Positions 23,024 through 35,394 of a stretch of DNA of 64,000 bases are shown here, one piece after another. This DNA comes from Serendipita indica DSM 11827 (Eukaryota > Basidiomycota > Agaricomycetes > Sebacinales > Serendipitaceae): the NCBI GenBank assembly GCA_910890315.1, contig CAJVGD010000002.1, positions 1,798,001-1,862,000 of the forward strand, read 5' to 3'. Each line of letters begins with the position of its first letter. Positions within the stretch are counted from its first letter, which is position 1. The translations under genes and the position numbers were made by a program. Under the pieces are notes generated by a model that was given only the letters and a program-made list of their open reading frames with translations, did no database searches and was not told the DNA's origin.

Positions 23024-23334
23024 TTTCGTGGTCAAAGGCGGGTTCCAAGGTCAAGGGAGGGCTGAGGTGGCGGGGTCGAAGTTGGTTCTTTCGAGGAGAA
23101 CCAACCCAACAAAAGACAAGATAAAAGGATTCAATTAGATTAACAGAAAATGATCATACAGTAATACTAGGACACGTCTATATAGTTCACGACTAGGGAG
23201 AGGACGACTGTCACCCGGAATCGGAGATGACATGGAATCACAACAAGACCAAAGGCGTCAGACGGTACGAAGCACATACAAGGAGAGTATCAATATTACT
23301 CGAGAAATGCCACGCGCCATCTTATGCGCAGTGC
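23024..23334. other. Intergenic region upstream of Sec61 gamma
   Basis: 311 bases between the Sec61 gamma start and the RhoGEF stop. It holds the Sec61 gamma promoter and the RhoGEF 3' flank. A-rich (CAACAAAAGACAAGATAAAAGG). No gene is seen. Confidence 0.4.
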
Positions 23335-26300
23335 CTATTTGGTGGATGTGGGGATATGCATATTGATCGCTACTCGTCCGTCAGCAAGACGACAAAGACA
23401 CTAGACGGCGAAATTTCTCACCTCGCGACCAGGTCATGGCATCCACTTGAGATGGGAGGTCAAAGTACAAAATCGCCTTGTTGTCAACGAGGCGAAGCGC
23501 TATCCACAAGTCGTCAGTCAGCATACTCCACGTCCTTTCCAGTCACAACGCACCGCTATTGTGCACAATACTGGCAGGCGTCGAGACGGTTTGCATGCGC
23601 AGCACCGCCCAGAGATCGACCGGTCCGTTTGGATCCTTGCCTCCACTTGGATCCTTGCAGAGCACCAACAAGTCGTTGCACAAAATCGCCGTCAACGATC
23701 GTGGCGTTACCTCGGGTGCCAGACACTCGACAGAAACGAGCGTCTTTTCACCCTGAGCACCCACGACTTCGAAATAGCTCGCAATCTTGCGCACTACTCG
23801 CGTCAGTTGCAACCGGCCGTCCATGATCAGCCGACGGTGTGGTTGCACGAGCGGACTGGGAAACTTTCCACGAATCCGACCTTGCCAATGAACCAGCTTG
23901 CGGCGGGATTCGGCTTCGCGCTTGCCCTCGTTCATGTTTGATGCAAGCACCGTAATCTCGTCCAATGCCTTTTGGAGCATACTCTCGGATAATTCTGAAT
24001 TTGGTGGCGTCGCACGCACGAGCTCCTCAAACTGGTGACCCAGTCAATCCCTAGGGTCCGCTTTTGTAAAGGGATAAGAACATACCAGCAGTCGATAACG
24101 CGGAATACGCTGAACAGGAAGCAGGAGATAACTCTCCATGTTCATCTGCGAGTGTCGCGGGTGAGCTCGGCATCGCTTCAGGTATTGCTTGATCCTCTTG
24201 CGTTGCGCAGGCGTGAGGTTAATCTGTGAAACTGTCTCCTTTGCAGCCGCATTTCCGCCAATATGTGCACTCGGAGCCGCAGAGCCAACAAGAGCCGCGC
24301 CAATATTCTTATCCGTCCATTGTTTCGTTCGTCTCAGCGCATTGTCAAAGTTGCTGCAAAAAAACGAGTCAGTTACAAAAAAAATCACCACAAGCGACTC
24401 ACTTGATATAGGTCGAATACATCCTCATAAACGCCGCATGCGACACAAAGACCTTGGCGACATCGATAGCCGCCTTTGCAGAAGCGGATCCGTCTGCGTC
24501 GTCGGAGTTGTCCAACGTCTGACAGGCCTGCTCCAGCGCAGGGAGAAAGTTTTCGCGATGGAACGCGAGCAACGAGTCCAAGCCGTTGAACACAATCTTG
24601 CGTTCGACGAGCGGGACAACTGTTTCCTTTGACGCCACGTTGGTGATGCCGAGAACAGGCGCAGCAGCAGGCGTGACATAAATGTCGACCAGCTCATTGA
24701 GCAATTTGACATACGTTCGCTCCGTCCTACGATCGAGTTGTCAGCCTTTTTCGTTACTATTGCTACCGGCTACGCACGAGACAATCTCCTTGACAATCAT
24801 TGCACGTTTGACCTTGTCATCTTTCACCTTTTTCTCTTCAGTTTGAGGTTGCATTTGCATCGAGTCGACAATGGTGGCAGCATCCGATTCCATGGGACCA
24901 TCGGGGCTGAGTGCAGATCCAGAGGACATGTCGGCATATTGCCCAAACGAGGGCATCCCACCACTGATAAACATGCTAGACGGGTTGCTCGACGAGCCAC
25001 CGCTCTGCGCCATAGGCGGAGAACTCGAACCAGAGAATGCCGTCGAAGACGCCGCATTTGAAAACTCGGACAGCGTCCGCGCAGCGTCTGTGGAAGAGAG
25101 CGTCGGACGCCTAGACACTGATCGACTTCCAGGACCTCGCGAACCTGGTGTCGATTCGGAATGCTGCTGAGCAAAATTGGGGTTCGAATTGACTTGAGCT
25201 TGAGCAGCCGCGGCTGCAGCCGCAACAGCCGCCGCTCCAGAGCTCGTACCCGCACTCAGATCACACATGTCTCTGAGATAGCCCATGACAGACTTGAGCG
25301 CTCTCTGGTGTTGCTCTCGTTGCTTTTCTTCGCTTTCCACTGTCAGGCTCAAGGGCGAAGCAGGGTATCCAGGTGATTCGAGACCAAATGATTCCTGTGT
25401 AGGATCGCTACTTGCGAGAACAATAGAACCATTATGCGTCGGCGGAATACTGATGGGTGCAGGCCCGCCAATCGGTAAAAACGAACGGCGCTTGGTCTTT
25501 TTGGGATTTATCGGACTGACAGGGGGTGGAGCGAGCACCCGACGCCGTCGAGGGCCGACCACTCGACTTGGAAGCTGGAGGCGGACCCATGAGCTGGAGT
25601 GGACTAGAGATGGACGAATGAACTGCAGGGTCCGTCGGACGCTTGCTCAAACCCTTCGTGGAGGAGAGGTCTGATTGAGGCTAGTCGAAGACCGGAATCC
25701 GACTTGCGAAGCCGTCATAAACGGCGCCGAGGGGGCGCCAGGTGTCGTGTTCCCAGCAGAGGAATGGGGCATAAGGGGCAACGTCTCCGAGGGTCCGCCC
25801 ATCCCACCCATCGTTCGTGGGGGACCAATCGTGTGTGTCGGTGGTCCAACGCCACTCGCCTTTGCATCGTCTTCGTTTGCCACTGATCCCGAGCGAAGTC
25901 GGGTCTTGCTCATCTTTTTGAGGAACCCCCACTTGTTCCTATCCTTGTCTTTTTCTTTTTCCCGTTCTTTGGCAGCGCGAATGGTTGCCTGCGGCGTGTA
26001 AGAGGTGGATGGCGTTTCAAACATGGTCGCAGTGAGCGCCCGGTACTCTTCCTTCATCGGCCCACGTGCACCAACCGACATGAATTTGCCCAAACCCGAC
26101 GAATTTGAATCCCCAAACTCGCCCGATATTGATTGTTCGCTTCGATTGGCAGGCGACGCCGCGTTCACACCAGTCCTCATATCTCCCGTACTCTTCATTC
26201 TTCGCATCGTATTAGGCGACATGCCTCTTTCCAATGCTTCGGCTTCTGCATCCACGGGCCCAGACGACCGCTCCGTCTGTAATGCGAGCGCCTCCGTCGA

Positions 26301-28994
26301 GCGGACTGCGGAATTGGCTCTGCCGAGATTGAACGAACCAGCAGGGCTGCGACCACCACCACCATTAGTCTCAGGATGAAGCCTGTCATCGCCCATAGGT
26401 GGTGGCGTCTGTTGAAGGAGAGACGAAATCGAATTGGACGCGCTCGGCCTACGTGACGGTGCCGTCTTGGTACGCGAGAGGGTACGTGCTCCGGCCATGT
26501 CGTGGGTGCCAAACGAGGTGTGTGGACGTGGTGAGTGAGGGTCGTGCATCTGAGGACGGGCTCTGGTCGCCGTTGCAGGTCGCGCATCATCTTTGTCCCC
26601 CAGGGTCACTGCGCGCGAACGGGCACCCGCTGCATTAGCTGAGCCAGACGGAAACACGGGGACATTCAAATCTCTTGACGATGTCGAGCGATGACCCTTT
26701 GTCCATGGATTGGCATTTGCCTGTGTCGGCCTCGGCTGCGCCGTGAGTTCCTCTTCGTGATACTCGGATACGTCTGTAGATCCAATCGAATTTGCTGTAT
26801 GAGGCGTATTTGGGGCGTAAAAGAGCGATTTTACAGAGGGCGTAATAGGACCAGCGACAGGGCGAGGAATGAGACCCTCTACGAGCGCCTTCCAAGGTCC
26901 TTGAAACGGATTTCCCTCGACATAGAGCGCCTCGAGGTGTGGTAAGAGACAAAGCCAACTGGGCAACGAATGCATCCGATTGTTGCGCATGCTCAGCGTA
27001 TGCAACTGAACCGCGGCACTCAGACTGGGAGGCAGCGTACTGATTCCAATCCCGTCGGCTATCAAGACGCGTAGATTGGTGAGAACGGCAAGCCATGTGG
27101 GGAGCGCACGAAGAGGGTTGTGGCCGACGTTTAGTTCCTCCAAACTCCGACATAATGCAAGCGCCGGCGGGAGCGAAGACAAGAAGTTTGCGGAAATATC
27201 GAGTGCCAAAAGGGATTGGGAAATGGAGGGAAGGATATTGACGAGGAACCCCGGCAGCTGATTGGGTGTCGCGCAACCCCCCAAGAGAAGGTGGGTAGTG
27301 TCTTTACAAATCAGTTAGACGTGTTTCCCGCGTCCGAGGTACGGGTAATAACTCACTGGACGGCACATTCAGTTCAAAGAGATCCTTTCCCTCTCCATGA
27401 ACAATTTCGCCGTGACCCTGTTCGGCGAGTACGACAGCGGCGGTACGGTCCATATCGTCTTCCTCATGGCCATCTGCATCCCCTTCTTCGTCATCGGTCG
27501 GGTATTCGTGCTCACGCTGGTCGACGTGGTGATTCCAGTCGTACCGCTGGTTGCCACCACCACCACTGGGACCAGCGACAGATTGTCGAAGCGAGGGATC
27601 GTTGCCCCAAGAGCTAGATTTTGACGCCTCGGATGCGGCGCTCGAAGACGACCAGCGGGTGCGCGGGTCGGCAGAGTGGTGGGCTAGATAATCGGTTGCA
27701 GGACGCGAGCCGGGCACAGACGAAAAACCAGGACGAGCGGTGACAGCCGACGAGAGTTGCTGATCCATATCGCGGAGCTGAACGATTTCATCTGCCGTGG
27801 ACGCGACTCCGACTTGGCTTGGTGAGAGCATGTCAGACGTGTTCAAGAGGCCAAATGGATGAATCAGCGCAGTTTGCTCGGAAGAAGAGGAGATGGCGTG
27901 GTGGTGGTCAAGGAGATGTGAATGATTGAGCGGGTGTGGGAGGATCGCATCGCCGGCACTCAATCTGCTGCTGCTCTGCGGTGACATATGCGAGTGATGT
28001 GAATAATATTGCTGAGCGTGTCGCGCATTGTGAGCCGAGTCGGACGAGGCGACGCTTGAACGAAGGGCAGAGGCCGGACTTGCACTTGTATAGGCAGACG
28101 AACGCGCCGAAGACGAGCCAGCAGAAAAGAGGGAGACGGGTGGTGTGGTGCTCGCGTTTGCGGCGCTGAAGCCTGATGGATAGGGGTCCGGAAAGAGGGA
28201 CGGATCCGGCAGACTTGCAGCACCACTACCAGGAGCTGGAGCATTCCCACCACCCGCACTGACAGTGGCATTTGCCGCATTCACAAGATTCGACAATGAT
28301 GTCTTTGGCTGGAGTTTACGATTCGAGCTCGACTTGCGGACTGTCCGTGTCAAGGGAGTCGGTCCCGTGCCCGTGCCTGCGGTGCTTGTGTTCGTCGTTG
28401 TCGTCGTCGTCGGCTGCTGCGATGCCATTACGGCAGTCCTACTATTTGATCTGGATCGGGAAGTGGTGGGCTGGCTGGTATCTGGAGAGGCACGGTGCAT
28501 GCTAGTTTGCTGGCCGAGTCCAAGCCTGGTAGTAGCGTGTGGCGAGGTCCAAGCTTGAGAATCTTTAGAATTGTCGTTTACGGAGCCCTGGGGAGCTAGA
28601 GATGATGAAATTGTGAGCGAGCGGAAACGTCAAAAGAGAGCCGTAGGCGAGTGACAGGAGTTAGAGAGTGTCGCGAGGATAGAATCCGAACAGTCTCAGC
28701 CCATCGTCCATTCCAGACAGATATTAACGTGCGGGGGCTTTGCGGGGGTTTCGAGGTGCGTGCCTTTGCGTCGCCGAAGATTTGGAGATCTGCAGAATGC
28801 CCAGGGGAGACGGAGAGATGGACAATAGCACACAAAAGGGCCCAAGAATCGAGTAGAAGACGTGAGATGTACTCACCGTTCATGGATTGGGACCAGGCGT
28901 TGAGAAACGAGTGCGAGTCTTGGAGATAGCTGCCGACAATGTCGTCGTTGTCATCGTCGTCTACGTCGTGGAAGGCCTGATTGAGATGGGCCAT
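23335..28994 (-). CDS. Large Rho guanine nucleotide exchange factor with leucine-rich repeats (LRR-DH-PH)
   Basis: About 1,690 residues. Start 28994 (MAHLNQAFHDVDDDDNDD). Exon 1 joins at 28615 to a long Ser/Thr/Gly/Asn-rich region with His-rich patches. Four to five leucine-rich repeats follow (LLALDISANFLSSLPPAL, LEELNVGHNPLRALPTWL, LHTLSMRNNRMHSLPSWL, LEALYVEGNPF), then another disordered Ser-rich linker of about 550 residues with an Ala run. A complete DH domain begins EIVSTERTYVKLLNEL and has its conserved helix MNMESYLLLPVQRIPRYRLL. A PH-like domain follows (LIMDGRLQLTRVV, LCNDLLVLCKD, ALRLVDNKAILYF). The C-terminus is INMHIPTSTK. The DH domain loads GTP on a Rho/Rac/Cdc42 GTPase for polarity or wall growth. 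A 30-nt intron (25623-25652) or two 1-nt shifts are needed in the linker. Confidence 0.85.
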
Positions 28995-29420
28995 AATGGC
29001 TACAGGAGATGGTCAGGTCCAAGTCACTAGCGAGCACGGTGGCACTGCGAAAAAAAAGCATGAGAACGCGTGGGACAACTGCGGTGGTTATAGGTTGATA
29101 TTCCACAAAGAGGCCAAGGCTTAAAGAGTCTAACGGCCTTGGAGGTTTAAAGGCTTGCAGGCCTCTATCTGTCCTCATGTTCTCTGTCTGGCAACGCGGC
29201 AGTCCTCGCGGTATATTTGTCAATTTATTTGGGAATAATCACGACGAAATCTCCAGAATTCACCGGCAACTCAGAACCTTGCTGTCCAGGGATACGTAGC
29301 CGCCCTTTTGCTTTTCACCGCGCCAATTTCTCCGAATTTTTCGTGTGGACGGTCTAAAAAGCCATCCATCTGATCGACGTTGCATCTTGTCCTCTCCCTC
29401 CGCCTCCCTCCACCGTCCAG
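28995..29420. promoter_or_regulatory. Divergent promoter region
   Basis: 426 bases between the RhoGEF start (minus) and the next gene (plus). It contains an inverted-looking Pu/Py-rich patch (CCTTGGAGGTTTAAAGGCTT), an A run (GCGAAAAAAAAGC) and CT-rich sequence (CTCTCCCTCCGCCTCCCTCC) just before the ATG at 29421. No gene is seen. Confidence 0.45.
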
Positions 29421-30402
29421 ATGCACCTCCAGAGCCTACCGAGCGACGGAACAAGCACAAGTATTCTCTTTGACGGCCTAGTCGACGCGTCAGGCAACCC
29501 TCAACGGCCCAGGATGGACCCTTTGGCGGCTGACATGTTCAAAGAGGACGAAGAGGCGATTGCAGACTCGGAAGAAGATATTGAAGATGATGAAGAGGAA
29601 ATGTACGAACACGCAGAGGATACACGCTTGAGATACGAGCGACTACAAGCTAGGGGCCGCGCTATGGAGCTCGCCTATCAACGCCGTCTCGAGCGCGAGC
29701 GTGAACAAGCTCACGCCGCGGCCGCTGTTGGTGCTAACGACACGAGGCGAGAGCGCAGTCGTAGCCATTCCAAGTCGCGCTCCAGGCCAGCGACGCCCAT
29801 CACCGCCTTGTTCAAGCGCGACGCGTTTGTTCTCGGGATAACCAGAAGCCAATCCCCACCGGTTAACAACGCTGCTGTCGTGGACAAATCGTAAGTGTCC
29901 GCCCCGTCGGCCACCCACTTCCACATCCACAGAACACCCGCCCCGCACTATCATGATTTGATCTCCATTAACATTTCGTTATTACAGGTCACGACGTTCT
30001 AGCATCTCCAATCTCTTCAAGTTTAAACCAATCTCCCGTTCGTCCTCTTCAAAGTCGATTTCAAATGGCTCTTCTGTCCCAACCTCACCGTTTCCGTCAC
30101 CTCTGACGCCCATATCGCCCCTCCCGGCATTTTTGTCCCCCAAACTACGCAGAAAGCCTATGCCAGCCAGCAGCGAAGACACGGAACCAGCCTTTGGCAG
30201 CCCACTCACACGTGCCAAGCGTCGACCGTCCCCTATACGTGCACAAACGCTCCCAGACGAGCTCTACCCGCTCGAAGAGTCCATGGACCGCACACCGATA
30301 CCCCTCCGACCGACGCCAATCATCGCACCTCACCGTCCTCATCTCGTCTACGCCGCAGACCAAAACTCGCCTCTAAAGCTCCAACTCGACCCAGGTCAAT
30401 GA
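29421..30402 (+). CDS. Unknown protein with an acidic patch and an Arg/Ser-rich region
   Basis: Two exons joined by a 96-nt intron (29892-29987; GTAAGT...ACAG). Start ATG 29421 (MHLQSLPSDGTSTSILFDGL). The N-terminus has a strong acidic block (DEEAIADSEEDIEDDEEEMY), then a charged helix rich in Arg and Glu, an RS-like stretch (RERSRSHSKSRSRP), and a Ser/Pro-rich second half with the basic KLRRKPMP and RAKRRPSP. The pattern suggests a nuclear, phosphorylated, mostly disordered protein. Acidic block plus basic and SP motifs recur in chromatin and splicing factors. No folded domain is recognised. Confidence 0.65.
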
Positions 30403-31014
30403 ATCCCGTGTATGCCGGCCCCGTGCCGCGTTATCTGGCCTCGCGACTTGCCTCGCACCCCTCAAACTACGTCAGAGTGGCTTCACAATTGCGCATCTCT
30501 ATCGATCAAATTTTATAATGATCAATAGCCTCACCCCGTTACGATCAGTCGAGCGCCAAATGTTATCCTCGCACGGTCGTTCTTCGGCCCTGCGACTAGG
30601 TTATCCATCTCACCCGGCGACTCAAAATTCATGCCCTTCTCAAACGGACGTCCGTTATCTCTGACGTCGTTGACCCTCTTGTCTCTCGCGCCTTCCGAGT
30701 CTTTTCCAAATGGACCCATCTCGACTCTCTCCGCCCGCCCCTTGTGTGCTCGTGTTGCGCCCATCTCGTCAGTGTTGTCGATACAATCACGTCTTACGTC
30801 CCTCTTCACCTCTCATTGTTGTTGTGCTACTGGATTATCCTTATCCTATATCGTCCTTTTTGTACATAGGTTTCCAATGCGCTACGAATGATCAAACGCT
30901 TAGTTATTCAGCATTAGCTACAAAGACGTAAAAAGAGGATACGACATATCGATACGAATGATAATTAGGGAGAATACGGACCCCGAGAGTGTGTACATAT
31001 ACCGTCTGCGAGCC
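30403..31014. other. Intergenic 3' flanks (convergent genes)
   Basis: 612 bases between convergent stops (30402 plus, 31015 minus). Open frames on both strands lack family motifs. AT-rich stretches (TATAATGATCAATAG, about 30514) could mark 3' ends. No RNA gene was recognised by eye. Confidence 0.4.
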
Positions 31015-32240
31015 CTAACCAATCGATCTCTTCTTGGTCGGGCTTCCCTCTCCCGGCGCTGGCTCGGCAGACGCGAGGGAGCGCTCTCGTTTGATACCAG
31101 AATGATCGAGCATCATAGCTCCATTCTGTTTGCGTTCTTCAAGAAATTGCATAAACCCGTTACTACTAATCGGCGCGCTGGATCTCGAGCTCGGTGGACT
31201 ACCGACGCCCATCTTTTGTTGGTCTACACCATCCGACAACGGCGCCGTGTAAAGCGTGCCGATGATAGATGCAGGTCGTGAGCTGAAAATGTTGGGACGT
31301 GGCCTGTCAATCACCATTCGATGATCCTCTTCATCGTCTACAGCTTCGGCCGGTGGGACCTCCTTTTGAGCTGGTCGGTATTTTGAAAGAACGCCATTAT
31401 AAGCCCCTCCACCAAATCCTATCCCGAATCCTGGGCATTTCTGACCGCCTTCATAGGCCCATTCTGGCACGACTCCTTCCCGCTCAGGACCCTCAAACGC
31501 GAAATCGATCACTTTGATACCTGCACGCTGCGCGACTCGCATGAGCCGCAAAGACTCGGGAAGATCCTCAAACACGGTATTATCAGAGCTGGCGGTGGCT
31601 TGAGAATCGGTCAAGTCCTCAAATGGCGTCGGAGACCTTGTCGAAGCCAGATCCTCGTCCATGTCAATCGATAGGGTACTAGTATCGCTCGCGAGCCCTG
31701 AACCACTCGCGTTCAAGCTCTGTCCCTCAGAAGCGGGTGGTGGCTTGACGGTAATTTTCGGAGAATTTGTTGCTGAAGAGACTAGTGCGTCGGAAGAATG
31801 CTGTGATGAGAATAGTTGAGATGATGACTGAGCAAGGTTCGTTGTGGCCGCAGTACCAGTCACCGGACTACTGCTTGCGATAGAAACGGGTCTTTTCGCC
31901 GAGGCGGACGCGTCTCTGCTGGCCGAGTCGCGAGAAACAAGTTGCTCGCGCTTCAATTCGCACTTGCGTTTAATACTGTCGGTACTCGGCGATCGGAGTG
32001 AAGAGGCCCGGCTGAGGAATCCAGACGAAGAAGAGGAACGAAAGGGCGAGAGCGAGCGTCCACTGTCTATCAGGTTCTGGAAGATCCGAGACGGCGTCGA
32101 GGGTCGGTGGCGAGAACTTTCGGTGCTAGAAGATGCACCAAATGTACGAGGGGAAGGCTGAGCGACAACTAGAGTCATAGCAGCGAGTGTAAACACATGG
32201 AATCGACCCTTTTCACCATTTACTCACCATTAGAAGGCAT
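31015..32240 (-). CDS. Unknown Ser-rich protein with a conserved-looking central segment
   Basis: Exon 1 is MPSN (ATG 32240), then an intron to about 32180, then one long exon. About 390 residues. The first 190 are Ser/Thr/Pro-rich and disordered. A more structured segment follows: VFEDLPESLRLMRVAQRAGI, KVIDFAFEGPEREG, VPEWAYEGGQKCPGFG and GGGAYNGVLSKYRP. The C-terminus is again disordered with a basic end (SPTKKRSIG), perhaps a nuclear localisation signal. I do not recognise the family. The upstream ATG was chosen because the spliced form keeps the frame and removes an unlikely hydrophobic start. Confidence 0.65.
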
Positions 32241-32596
32241 TCTGAATGCGAGCACACGCTGCGTCTCAAGCTGGACGGTGGCGACGTAGAGTGGCGAACG
32301 CGGTGGTATAAACGAGTGCTCAGAAGAGTTTAAAAGTTGCTATTTTACGTCGTTTGGTAGACAATCCAGGGTGTCTCAGCCCCGTCTGGGCGAAAACGGA
32401 CAATGGAGTTAGAGGCCAAGGTGTAAACGTGGTTGGAAGTCAATGTGGCCTGCGCGTCAAACGCCCAAGCCGGATTACGATAGCAGCGCCAACCCATCAT
32501 TACATGCCCATTTCACAAAGTTTGCCTCTGCAGTGGGATCTGTTCGGCGCCTCGGAGCAAGTCAACCTCAGGCGCTGCCCATGCACAGAATAGAAC
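32241..32596. other. Intergenic stretch without a recognised gene
   Basis: 356 bases upstream of the 32240 start and downstream of the ARMH3-like stop. A final short exon of the ARMH3-like gene could extend into it: the sequence after SLDPPT looks like a GTGAGT donor. No independent gene is seen. Confidence 0.35.
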
Positions 32597-34944
32597 TCAC
32601 GTTGGAGGGTCAAGACTTTGACTAGAATCGATGCGAATCCCGTCGCGCTCAACCTCGGCGGCAATGACTTTCATCACATCGCCAATCTCCATGCTTGAGC
32701 CTGCCTCGTTGATCTTGGTCTCGTAATATGTCGACATGCCTTGGATTGTCGTGATGGCATGTAATGCTTGTGCTGCTATAGACGGAGCCCCGCCGCGAGA
32801 TTTCTCAGTGGGCACTTGGCATTGGCGCCTCCAGGCTCGTCAAACAGTCCATCTGTTTGTCAATCGTCGGCTTGGATCTGACAATTTCATACTGATCCCT
32901 GTGTCAGAAGAGGACGTCGACCAGAGTGACAAAACGCACGACAAACTGGTGAAGGGCTTCCGGAGTTGGCATCAGGGCTTCTGATACAATTGTGGCGCCT
33001 TCCAACGTGATAAGCGTCTGTATACGTAAGTACTGCGTTGTTCAGAAGGGTGAGCGTCAATCCCATACCTCTTGAATTAGCTCGTCAACCCGCCCCAGAA
33101 CCCTGACATTTTCCAGTCGAGACGCCACAAAATCCAGTACTGCAACAATACTTCTCCATAGCTCTTCCCAATGATAATCTGTACAAATGTCAATTGACAT
33201 ACAGACTTGCCAGAACTCGCTCACCCAAACGTATCCGCTGACGGCTGAGAGCCCAGAATATATTCTGCAGAGTTGATATGCAAAATCTATAGGTTGAAAC
33301 TTCCATCTTCTTGTGAAGATTGTGGCGAAGCCAGAGGATGCATGCATCTAGCATCGCATTTAATATAGGCCGTGATGCGGGAGTTTCCGGTAGTCTGGGT
33401 AGACGCTACAGCAAAATCAGCTGCTCTTCTTCATCTGACGAGAAATATCTATACCTGTCTACATATTCGGACTTTGCCGGACTCGCGAGCAAGCTTTGTC
33501 ACCATTGATTCCTCTTGCGACATGAGAGCAAATACCCTCATCGTAAGGTTTGCATACGCCAGACATCTTGTCGTCCCAGCCGACGATGCGTGTGAGAAGA
33601 GATACGAGGCCAGAGAGATGAACGAGCAGATCATGGGTGGTCTAGTAGAAGTTGTCTCAGTCGAGAGAGATTCCACCACGATGGATGAAAAGACGGGATT
33701 TAGGTTGAAGAGCTCGTAGAGTGGGAGCAATGCTGCAGCCGCTTCGATTGGTCTACCAATGTCAGGAGTGTGCTCAATCTCCCACACGTCAACGCACTGG
33801 TCTTTGAATAGCTCTTTTGGTGTCTCCACGGGTGTTGAAGATAACGCCCTATCCGGTCGGAGGGCTGTTAAGAACGACCCGACCGTTGAAACCAATGTAG
33901 GTGGTGTGTCATCTTGAATCTCTTGGTACCGCCTAAAGTCAAATTAGAGCAGTATAACCATCTATACCTCGTACTGACTTGACTGAGGTTTCGAAAGCAT
34001 ATCCAAGAGCCCACGAAACCTTGCTCAAGAGCGTATGGTCGACCGAACCACGTACGCGCTTGAGGTACGGATTGAGATTTGCGGCGTCAGACTTGTGGTA
34101 ATTGAGAAGGACCGAAAGAAGAAGTACGGCTTCGAATGTAAACGGAGTCGTTTCTGGCGTTTTGATAAACTACAACTGGTCAGGCGACCTATCATTGTCT
34201 GACTGACCAACTTGCCATGACAATTGTTGGAAATAAATCTCTCCGTAATAGATATGCGCCTGGACTGAGCTGTCCGACACCACACGCAAAGACGAGAGCG
34301 AGCTGCAGCGTTCGATGTTTCAATGCAACTGGTGCATCTCCACTCTCCAGCACCTTTTCAATACTCTCTACAAGTAACTGGTGACGTAATCAGTCCATTT
34401 CGACAAGAACAGTAGAAAGAGCTTCACCCCAAATACACGATCGCTCTCCGATACCGTCCCGGCCAAGAGTTCCATCAGCTCCCAACCAGCAAACTCTTTC
34501 CGCAACATGGAATGTAGGAAGACAACGAGCGTGTCCAACGCGTTGGTCTTGCGCACGTCATCATACAAACTGTCCGCAAAGAATTTCAACGCCTCTTTGA
34601 ACACGAGGCCGAGTACGACCTTTCAAGTTATATGTCCAAAGATTAAAACATATGGCCCAACGCAGATTTGAGGTGGGAAACGCGTACCTTGTGTTCTCGC
34701 ATGCACGCCTCATTGGACAGACGGTCCAAATAAGCCGCAAACCAAGCCTGCTCAACCTTTAAACCAAAGAGATCCGACCAAAAATTTGCTGGATTCGTAC
34801 GCGGCGCAATCTGCGCAATAGATTGGCCCTACTGGGAGGCGAGCAACAACAAACGTCAGTCTTCATTTTGAATCTTTCCGGTTCAACGCGTGCCTCGAGC
34901 AGTTTCTGGTATGTCAACTCGAATTTTGAGCGCAACCCTGCCAT
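32597..34944 (-). CDS. ARMH3: ARMH3-like protein (armadillo-like helical, DUF1741)
   Basis: Ten or so exons. Start 34944 (MAGLRSKFELTYQKLLEAR). The segments GQSIAQIAPRTNPANFWSDL, FGLKVEQAWFAAYLDRL, FKEALKFFADSLYDDVRK, LDTLVVFLHSMLRKEFAGWE, VWEIEHTPDIGRP-like and WEELWRSIVAVLDFVASRLE form a helical repeat protein. The FW-x-DLF-x-LKV signature fits the DUF1741/ARMH3 family. The animal relative works at the Golgi with PI4KB and GBF1; fungal members are little studied. The C-terminus (GMSTYYETKINEAG, MKVIAAEVERDGIRID) is acidic and helical. The last exon boundary is uncertain. I am fairly sure of the family and less sure of the exact 3' end. Confidence 0.65.
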
Positions 34945-35394
34945 TATAGCTTGTCGCGGTTAGGTCGAAGATCGTTCTTGGGTTGATGCGATTTCGCCAC
35001 GAATGAAAGGACATCACGTGTTCATGAACAAGAACGACGGATACAAAGTCTACAGTGTTTCTACATCTATCCTTTGCGCGTCGCCAGCTCGGCATGGCCG
35101 ACGCTACAAGGAGATCAACCGACTGGCTATAAGAAATGTTCGATGAGAGAGAGCGTGGTGGAAGGGTAACAGATGAAGTGGATGGATGGCATAAACGGAG
35201 ATCAACCAATGGTATAGATTGATGAGCCAAAAATAGAAGAAAGATGAGGGGGATATGGGTTGAAGAGCGCTCGGGATGATACGAATCGGTATTGTCTCCA
35301 TTTTTTTCCTCAGCTCCAGGATCAACCCAGGGTGGACAAAAAAAAAAAGGCGACCAACACACGTCCGTCTCGTCTTTTGACGTCTTCGTCACAC
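34945..35394. other. Intergenic stretch between two minus-strand genes
   Basis: 450 bases with the ARMH3-like promoter on the left and the 3' flank of the next minus-strand gene on the right. An A run (ACAAAAAAAAAAAGGC, about 35337) is present. No gene is recognised. Confidence 0.4.

Noticed and set aside
25161-25674. Plus-strand open frames inside the RhoGEF gene
   Set aside because: They are shadows of the GC-rich third codon positions on the minus strand, with no splice or motif support.
32354-32593. Plus-strand open frame upstream of the ARMH3-like stop
   Set aside because: No motif, no promoter, and it overlaps the likely 3' flank of the ARMH3-like gene.
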